From NCBI GenBank assembly GCA_023438325.1, contig JAEXRB010000275.1, positions 1 to 9,333 on the forward strand: a DNA stretch of 9,333 nt, given 5' to 3'. The translations under genes and the position numbers were made by a program. Under the pieces are notes generated by a model. The model searched no databases, was not told the origin of the DNA, and saw only the letters and a program-made list of their open reading frames with translations. Positions 4,842-9,333 of the stretch are shown here, piece by piece. The stretch comes from Pseudomonadota bacterium. Lineage in GTDB: Bacteria; Pseudomonadota; Gammaproteobacteria; Xanthomonadales; Xanthomonadaceae. Numbering within the stretch: position 1 is the stretch's first letter; each line of letters opens with the position of its first letter.

Positions 4842-7031
4842 ATGAATATGCGACTCCGACTCCCGATGGCGCTGGCATTGGCATTGGGAACCTCCCACGC
4901 CTATGCCCTCGGCCTGGGGCAGATCGAGGTGAAATCCACCCTGAATCAACCGCTTGTGGCCGAGATTCCGGTAATCGCCGGTAGCCCCGGCGAGACCGAC
5001 AGGCTCGCGGTTCGGCTGGCCTCGCCGGATGCCTTTGCCCGCGTCGGGCTGGATCGTCCGGCCTTGCAGGCGGCGAACCTGAATTTCGAAGTACAAACCG
5101 ATGCTCGCGGACGCAAGGTGATTCGCGTCACCACGCCGAACATGGTGTCCGACCCGTTCCTCAGCTTCCTGCTGGAAGTGGATTGGGGCAATGGGCGGAT
5201 GTTGCGCGAGTACACCGTACTGCTTGATCCGCCTTCGATGGCGCCGGTCAGCGCCAGTGCGCCGGTCGTGGCCACGGCAGCGCCGGAGCCGGTTGCCGCG
5301 CGCACGGAACCGCTTCTGGAAAGCCCGCCGCCGATGCCCGCGCCGGCCCCGGAACCTGCGCCCGTCGCTGTCGCACCGGCACCAGCGCCGGTCGAACCGA
5401 CTTATGTGCCGCCGGCACAGGACAGCTATCCCGCCTACGGCGCCGATACCTATGGCGTGAATGGCGGTGACACGCTGTGGTCCATCGCCCAGCGCACCCG
5501 GCCGGATGATTCGGTCACGATCAACCAGATGATGTTGGCCTTGTTGCGTGCCAACCCCGACGCCTTCATCGACAACAACATCAATCGCCTCAAAAAGGGC
5601 GCGGTGTTGCGTATTCCCGGTCGTGACGAGGCCGGCGTGCTGGCCGCTGCGGAAGCCTCTGCGCAAGTGCGCGAGCAGATGCAGAGCTGGTCCGGAGCGA
5701 CGGCCACCATCGCGCAACCTGCCGATGCCAGTGGCAATGCGCCGGCCGTCACGCGGCCTGCAAGCAGAAACACGGCCGATTCGCGCCTGGAACTCACGCC
5801 GCCGCGTGGCGCGGGCGATGCCAGCGCCAGCCAGTCCGGTGCAGCGTCCGATGGCACCGGGCGCGAATTGCGTGCCGAACTGGCGCGTTCGCGCGAGGAA
5901 GCCAGCGCCCTGTCGCAGGAGAACGTCGAGCTGAAATCGCGCATCGGCGAACTGGAGACGCTGCAAGGCGAGAGCCGCCGTCTGCTCGAGCTCAAGGACA
6001 GCGAACTGGCGGCTGCGCAGCGTCGCTTGGCCGATGTCGAAGCCGCCGCAGGAAGCTCCGAGGCGCTGACCACGGCGGTGGACGCAGCGCCTGCGCCATC
6101 GACTGAAGTGCCGGCCGATGCCGTCTCCGAGCCCGTTGCCTTGACCGAGCCTGCGCCGGCTCCCGTCGTCACGCCCGAGCCGGCTCCGGCACCAGCTGCC
6201 GCCACGCCCGCGCCTGCGCAGTCGCCCGGTCTGGGTTTCAACCCATGGATCGTCGGCGGCGGTGCCGCCGTGCTGCTTGGTCTGATCGGTCTGCTGCTGG
6301 CGCGTCGCAAGAAGAAGCCTGCGGTCACGGCGGAGCCTGCCGCGGCTGCGGCGCCTGCGGTGGTCGCGGGTGCTTTTGGCGATGCCGATCAGGAAGAGGG
6401 CGAGCTGATCGAGGCGCTCGCGCAGTATCCCAACGACCTGCAACTGCATCTGGATCTCCTGCACCACTACTTCGCCCGCAACGATGCCGTCGGTTTCGAG
6501 ACAGCGGCCGAGGGCATGTACGCTCAGGTCTACGACGCGCAGGATCCGGCCTGGCAGGAAGCGTTGTCACTCGGACGCCAGATCGCACCGGATCATCCGC
6601 TGTTCGCCAGCACCGTGACATCTCAGGAAGAAGAGGCTCCGGCATGGAGCGAGGCAAGTTTCCAATCCGATGATGCGGCCGAGGCCGTGCCGCCGGCACA
6701 GGAGCGCCAGATCGACTGGTTCGGCTCGACGCCATCCGCGCCCGAGCCGCAACATCAGGCGGCGCCGGAAGTCCAGGAGGTGGATGTGTCCGAGGAATTT
6801 GCGGATGCGTTCGATGACGCGCCCTCCAGCTTCGATACGTCGTTTGATGATGCACCTGCCGTGGCCGGTGGCATTGATGTCGATGCCGCCGCCACCAAGC
6901 TGGAACTGGCCCGCGCTTATCTGGACATGGGAGACGCCGAAGGCGCTCGCGGCATGCTGGAGGAAGTGCTGACCGAAGGTGACGCCACCCAGCGCAACGA
7001 GGCTCGCCTGTTGCTCGACGGCATCGCTTGA
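4842..7031 (+). CDS. fimV: FimV-family polar hub / type IV pilus assembly protein
   Basis: Inner-membrane protein with a periplasmic LysM part and a cytoplasmic TPR-like part; in Pseudomonas FimV promotes PilQ secretin assembly and polar organisation (family knowledge). 729 residues, shorter than P. aeruginosa FimV (about 920). Domains in order: a signal peptide with likely cleavage after AYA at residue 22; the typical mature start LGLGQIEVKSTLNQPLVAEI; a beta-rich domain to about 130; a Pro/Ala-rich linker (132-192); LysM (about 203-259, GDTLWSIAQRTRP); a linker; a predicted coiled coil (about 341-402); a second Pro/Ala linker (414-460); a transmembrane helix (about 468-487) followed by RRKKK; a cytoplasmic region with helical repeat character (517-590); an acidic disordered segment (about 594-674); and the conserved C-terminal FimV motif ATKLELARAYLDMGDAEGARGMLEEVL (684-710). 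It follows asd by 97 bases and ends 21 bases before a strong terminator. The asd-fimV-truA-trpF order matches Pseudomonas. Confidence 0.94.
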   Translation: MNMRLRLPMALALALGTSHAYALGLGQIEVKSTLNQPLVAEIPVIAGSPGETDRLAVRLASPDAFARVGLDRPALQAANLNFEVQTDARGRKVIRVTTPNMVSDPFLSFLLEVDWGNGRMLREYTVLLDPPSMAPVSASAPVVATAAPEPVAARTEPLLESPPPMPAPAPEPAPVAVAPAPAPVEPTYVPPAQDSYPAYGADTYGVNGGDTLWSIAQRTRPDDSVTINQMMLALLRANPDAFIDNNINRLKKGAVLRIPGRDEAGVLAAAEASAQVREQMQSWSGATATIAQPADASGNAPAVTRPASRNTADSRLELTPPRGAGDASASQSGAASDGTGRELRAELARSREEASALSQENVELKSRIGELETLQGESRRLLELKDSELAAAQRRLADVEAAAGSSEALTTAVDAAPAPSTEVPADAVSEPVALTEPAPAPVVTPEPAPAPAAATPAPAQSPGLGFNPWIVGGGAAVLLGLIGLLLARRKKKPAVTAEPAAAAAPAVVAGAFGDADQEEGELIEALAQYPNDLQLHLDLLHHYFARNDAVGFETAAEGMYAQVYDAQDPAWQEALSLGRQIAPDHPLFASTVTSQEEEAPAWSEASFQSDDAAEAVPPAQERQIDWFGSTPSAPEPQHQAAPEVQEVDVSEEFADAFDDAPSSFDTSFDDAPAVAGGIDVDAAATKLELARAYLDMGDAEGARGMLEEVLTEGDATQRNEARLLLDGIA

Positions 7032-7051
7032 TCTTTCATTGCTGGTAACGA

Positions 7052-7089
7052 GAGGCCGGACGCGCGAAGCTTCCGGCCTTTCTTTTTTT
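7052..7089 (+). terminator. Rho-independent terminator after fimV
   Basis: A perfect 8-bp GC-rich stem AGGCCGGA (7053-7060) / TCCGGCCT (7072-7079) with an 11-base loop is followed by TTTCTTTTTTT (7079-7089). This is a classic strong intrinsic terminator. It starts about 20 bases after the fimV stop and ends nine bases before the truA ATG, so truA-trpF expression must come from read-through, an internal processing event or a promoter not recognised here. Confidence 0.87.
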
Positions 7090-7098
7090 GGACAACGC

Positions 7099-7869
7099 AT
7101 GCGTTACGCCCTGGGCATCGAGTACGACGGCACCGACTTTCGCGGCTGGCAGCGCCTGGGTGATGGCAGTGCCAGCCTCCAGGGCGCGTTGGAAGCTGCA
7201 CTCTCGTTCGTGGCTGGACACCCGGTGGAAGTCGTCTGCGCCGGGCGTACCGACAGCGGTGTGCACGGCCAGTGCCAAGTGGTGCATTTCGACAGCACTG
7301 CCACGCGCAGTGAATACGCCTGGCTGATGGGAACCAATACGCGCTTGCCGCGCAGCATGGCGGTGCGCTGGGTGACGCCGGTGTCCGATACGTTCCATGC
7401 CCGTTTCGGCGCACGCGCACGGCGTTACCGCTATCGCATCCTCAATCGTCGCGTGCGGCCGGCGCTGGATGCGCGCTTCGTTACATGGGAGCGTCTGCCG
7501 CTGGATGCCGATGCCATGCACCAGGCCGCGCAGGCGTTGCTGGGCGAGCACGATTTTTCCGCGTTCCGCTCATCCCAGTGCCAGGCTGCGCATGCGCGCC
7601 GCGACATGCAACGCCTCGACGTGTTCCGGCACGGCGAGGAAATCCACGTTGAAGTCCGGGCCAATGCCTTCCTGCATCACATGGTGCGCAACCTCGTCGG
7701 CAGCCTGCTGCCCGTCGGGCGCGGCGAGCAACCGGTGGCGTGGATGAAACAGGTGCTCGATGGTCGCGATCGCAGCCTCGCCGGGCCGACTGCTCCGGCA
7801 CAGGGACTGTTGTTCATCGGGCCGCTGTACGCGGCGCTATGCCAGCTTCCGCAGGAAGTCACGCTGTGA
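7099..7869 (+). CDS. truA: tRNA pseudouridine(38-40) synthase TruA
   Basis: Converts uridines 38-40 of the tRNA anticodon arm to pseudouridine. 256 residues, close to the usual length. The N-terminus MRYALGIEYDGTDFRGWQ, the catalytic motif AGRTDSGVHG with Asp52, the conserved Tyr in ARRYRYRIL (107-115), HDFSAFRSSQCQA (151-163) and FLHHMVRNLVGSLLPVGRG (191-209) are all diagnostic. I chose the ATG at 7099 because the family starts with M-R-x-A-L-G; upstream in-frame codons run through the terminator and the fimV end. The ribosome site is poor (GGA at 7090-7092, directly after the terminator T-run). The stop codon overlaps the trpF start by four bases. The fimV-truA-trpF order is also found in Pseudomonas. 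Confidence 0.96.
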   Translation: MRYALGIEYDGTDFRGWQRLGDGSASLQGALEAALSFVAGHPVEVVCAGRTDSGVHGQCQVVHFDSTATRSEYAWLMGTNTRLPRSMAVRWVTPVSDTFHARFGARARRYRYRILNRRVRPALDARFVTWERLPLDADAMHQAAQALLGEHDFSAFRSSQCQAAHARRDMQRLDVFRHGEEIHVEVRANAFLHHMVRNLVGSLLPVGRGEQPVAWMKQVLDGRDRSLAGPTAPAQGLLFIGPLYAALCQLPQEVTL

Positions 7870-8501
7870 GCAATTTGGTTCGCATCAAGTTCTGCGGCCT
7901 GACGCGCGAAGCGGATGTGGATGCCGCCGTGGCGCTGGGCGTGGACATGATCGGCCTGGTGTTCGTGGCGCGCAGCCCGCGCAGTATCACGCTATCCACC
8001 GCTGCGGCATTGCGTGCGCGAATTCCTTCGGACATCGCCGTAGTGGCATTGCTGATGGACGCGGCGGAATCGGATGTGGAAAGCGTCGTCGCAGCCGTAC
8101 GCCCGGACATCATCCAGTTCCATGGCAGCGAAAGCGATGCCTTCTGTGCACGTTTCGGCGTTCCTTTCTTCAAGGCCATCGCGATGGGGCAGGGCGCGCC
8201 CGCCGATGTCGTCGCTCGAGTGGCCGCATGGCCTTCCGCGCAGGCGGTGTTGTTCGATGGCCACGGTGCAGGCGAGATCGGCGGTAGCGGTCAGCGTTTT
8301 GACTGGCATGGCCTGCCGGCGCATCTGGATAAACCCTTCCTGCTGGCCGGCGGCTTGCACGCCGGCAATGTCGCGGAGGCCATCGCCATCGCCCGTCCGT
8401 GGGGCGTGGATGTATCCAGCGGCATCGAAACCGCGCCTGGCATCAAGGATGCGGAAAAAATGCAGGCATTCGTCGAAGCCGCGCGCCACATTGACACGTG
8501 A
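7866..8501 (+). CDS. trpF: Phosphoribosylanthranilate isomerase TrpF
   Basis: Third step of the tryptophan branch: an Amadori rearrangement of phosphoribosylanthranilate to CdRP. 211 residues forming a single TIM barrel, not fused to trpC. Motifs: RIKFCGLTR (6-14) with catalytic Cys10, GLVFVARSPR (30-39), IIQFHGSES (82-90), the general acid Asp131 in LFDGHGAG, GGSGQRFDWHGL (139-150), LLAGGLHAGNV (159-169) and the phosphate-binding GVDVSSGIETAPGIKD (180-195). The start is a GTG at 7866 overlapping the truA stop in GTGA, so the pair is translationally coupled; the conserved N-terminus begins five residues later and no ATG start fits. The following gene is convergent and 17 bases away, with no clear terminator hairpin between them; trpB, accD or another rightward gene does not follow directly. 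Confidence 0.96.
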   Translation: MSNLVRIKFCGLTREADVDAAVALGVDMIGLVFVARSPRSITLSTAAALRARIPSDIAVVALLMDAAESDVESVVAAVRPDIIQFHGSESDAFCARFGVPFFKAIAMGQGAPADVVARVAAWPSAQAVLFDGHGAGEIGGSGQRFDWHGLPAHLDKPFLLAGGLHAGNVAEAIAIARPWGVDVSSGIETAPGIKDAEKMQAFVEAARHIDT

Positions 8502-8518
8502 TGCTGCCCATTCGCTGG

Positions 8519-9333
8519 TCACTCGAATCCATTGCTGAAAATCAACGGTGGCAGGATTTGTGACTCCAGCGCGCCCCGGTCAATGTAGGTGAACGCCACT
8601 CGCGGCCGGCCGTATACATCCATCAGCGACTGCCCGCCTGGTGGATTGCCGAGGCCGGCATTGAAGGTGGGTGAGCCAGGCAATGGCTCGAAGGTCGACG
8701 GATCGATTTGTGGGTCGTCGATTTCGTTGCCTGTGTCCAGGTCGATGGTGAGCTGCGATTCGGCGACCGGCGCCGGCATGTGATTGAACACTCGCCGAAC
8801 CACAGGCGGTGACGCCTGACTGTTTCCCCAGCCGAGATTCACTTGCCCGAGAATGACGTTGTTGAACAAGTCGAAGCGATTGTTTCCCCGCATCCGCAAA
8901 GCCTGCTGACCCGCTGCAAGAATCGTCGTGTTGGTGACGATGAAGCTGGGGTCGGTGTTCACGGATCCGGATGAATCGAACATCACGTGGGACAGCGCCG
9001 GGTGGCCTCCATTGTCGTAGAGCAGGGCATTGCGCAGGTGGATGCTGGCAAAGGAAGAGTTCAGCGACATGGCTGCGCCATACCAAGGGTCGGATCTGTG
9101 CGCACGATGGCCATGCAGGATCACGTCGCTTACTTCGATCAGGCCGGTGTAGTTGCTGATCCTGAGGCCAACTGCCCAGTCTGATGCGTTGCCGTTTCGC
9201 AATGTCAGGTTGGACACCGAAATCGACCGTGCATTGGCGCCGCCACTCGAACTGTTGCGGTCGATTCGCAGCACGGCCGACAGCCGTTGAGCATCCAGAA
9301 TGGTGGTGCGCGCAGCGGATCGGCGGAATGCAC
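8519..9333 (-). CDS. Secreted right-handed beta-helix protein, choice-of-anchor Q type (5' truncated by window edge)
   Basis: The C-terminal 270 residues of a probably exported protein; the frame stays open to the window edge, and the GTG at 9274 is not a credible start because the fold continues upstream (TTILDAQRLSAVLRID). The visible part has the imperfect rungs of a parallel beta-helix, with phrases such as ISVSNLTLRNGNAS, IHLRNALLYDNGG and FIVTNTTILAAGQQALRM. It then has the ending seen in choice-of-anchor Q proteins: DDPQIDPSTFEPLPGSPTFNAG, a YGRPRV-like segment and DRGALES (usually D-GA-E). The last ten residues are PPLIFSNGFE. Function is unknown; such proteins are usually cell-surface or secreted. 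Hand counts of six lines give about 57% GC against about 66% in sampled aroC, truA and trpF lines, so it may be later acquired or less codon-optimised. It is convergent with trpF. The fold class is probable; the exact role is not known. Confidence 0.78.
   Translation of the reverse strand, partial: AFRRSAARTTILDAQRLSAVLRIDRNSSSGGANARSISVSNLTLRNGNASDWAVGLRISNYTGLIEVSDVILHGHRAHRSDPWYGAAMSLNSSFASIHLRNALLYDNGGHPALSHVMFDSSGSVNTDPSFIVTNTTILAAGQQALRMRGNNRFDLFNNVILGQVNLGWGNSQASPPVVRRVFNHMPAPVAESQLTIDLDTGNEIDDPQIDPSTFEPLPGSPTFNAGLGNPPGGQSLMDVYGRPRVAFTYIDRGALESQILPPLIFSNGFE

Noticed and set aside
5330..6230. GC-rich repetitive stretches in fimV as a possible minisatellite or CRISPR-like array
   Set aside because: They encode irregular Pro/Ala linkers without constant repeat and spacer lengths.
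5450..6328. A 292-codon minus-strand frame opposite the fimV middle
   Set aside because: Ser/Ala/Gly-rich translation that mirrors the fimV Pro/Ala linkers; no start context or domain.
4752..6467. A 571-codon open frame on the minus strand antisense to fimV
   Set aside because: It lies fully opposite a clear fimV gene. Its translation is Arg/Gly/His-rich with no recognisable domain, a usual by-product of GC-rich coding DNA with few antisense stop codons.
8502..8518. A bidirectional terminator between trpF and the beta-helix gene
   Set aside because: The 17-base gap has no stem-loop or T-run.

Overview
The window reads as an ordinary piece of a GC-rich gammaproteobacterial chromosome, most likely from the order Lysobacterales/Xanthomonadales (Lysobacteraceae or Rhodanobacteraceae). 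This rests on a PilS-type kinase, on the gene run prmB-aroC-asd-fimV-truA-trpF that I know from Xanthomonas and, in part, Pseudomonas (asd-fimV-truA-trpF), and on the protein style. It is not based on a database match. I found no transposase, integrase, phage gene, CRISPR array, tRNA or rRNA, and no stretch over 300 bases lacks a gene.

Layout. At the left edge is the 3' part of a PilS-like sensor kinase gene (1-891, +; 5' end outside the window). A small membrane-protein gene faces it tail to tail (908-1165, -). A 75-bp divergent intergenic region follows, with a plausible sigma-70 promoter for the small gene and an inverted repeat inside that promoter. Then comes a rightward run: a stand-alone Rieske 2Fe-2S protein (1241-1582), prmB (1651-2571), aroC (2581-3684), asd (3716-4744), fimV (4842-7031), a strong intrinsic terminator (7052-7089), truA (7099-7869) and trpF (7866-8501, overlapping truA by four bases). 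At the right edge is the 3' part of a leftward gene for a secreted parallel beta-helix protein of the 'choice-of-anchor Q' type (8519-9333, 5' end outside the window).

How the genes work together. The run is mostly housekeeping: ribosomal-protein and tRNA modification (prmB, truA) and amino-acid biosynthesis (aroC for chorismate, asd for the aspartate family, trpF for tryptophan). It also carries a type IV pilus/cell-pole assembly factor (fimV). pilS and fimV both concern type IV pili but lie about 4 kb apart and are not one operon.

I do not see a clear new defence or mobile system. The points most worth a second look are the C-terminal FSNGFE ending of the beta-helix protein (a possible lineage-specific sorting tag), the placement of that lower-GC gene directly after trpF where trpB or accD would often be expected, the terminator ending only nine bases before the truA start, and the inverted repeat in the small gene's promoter spacer.
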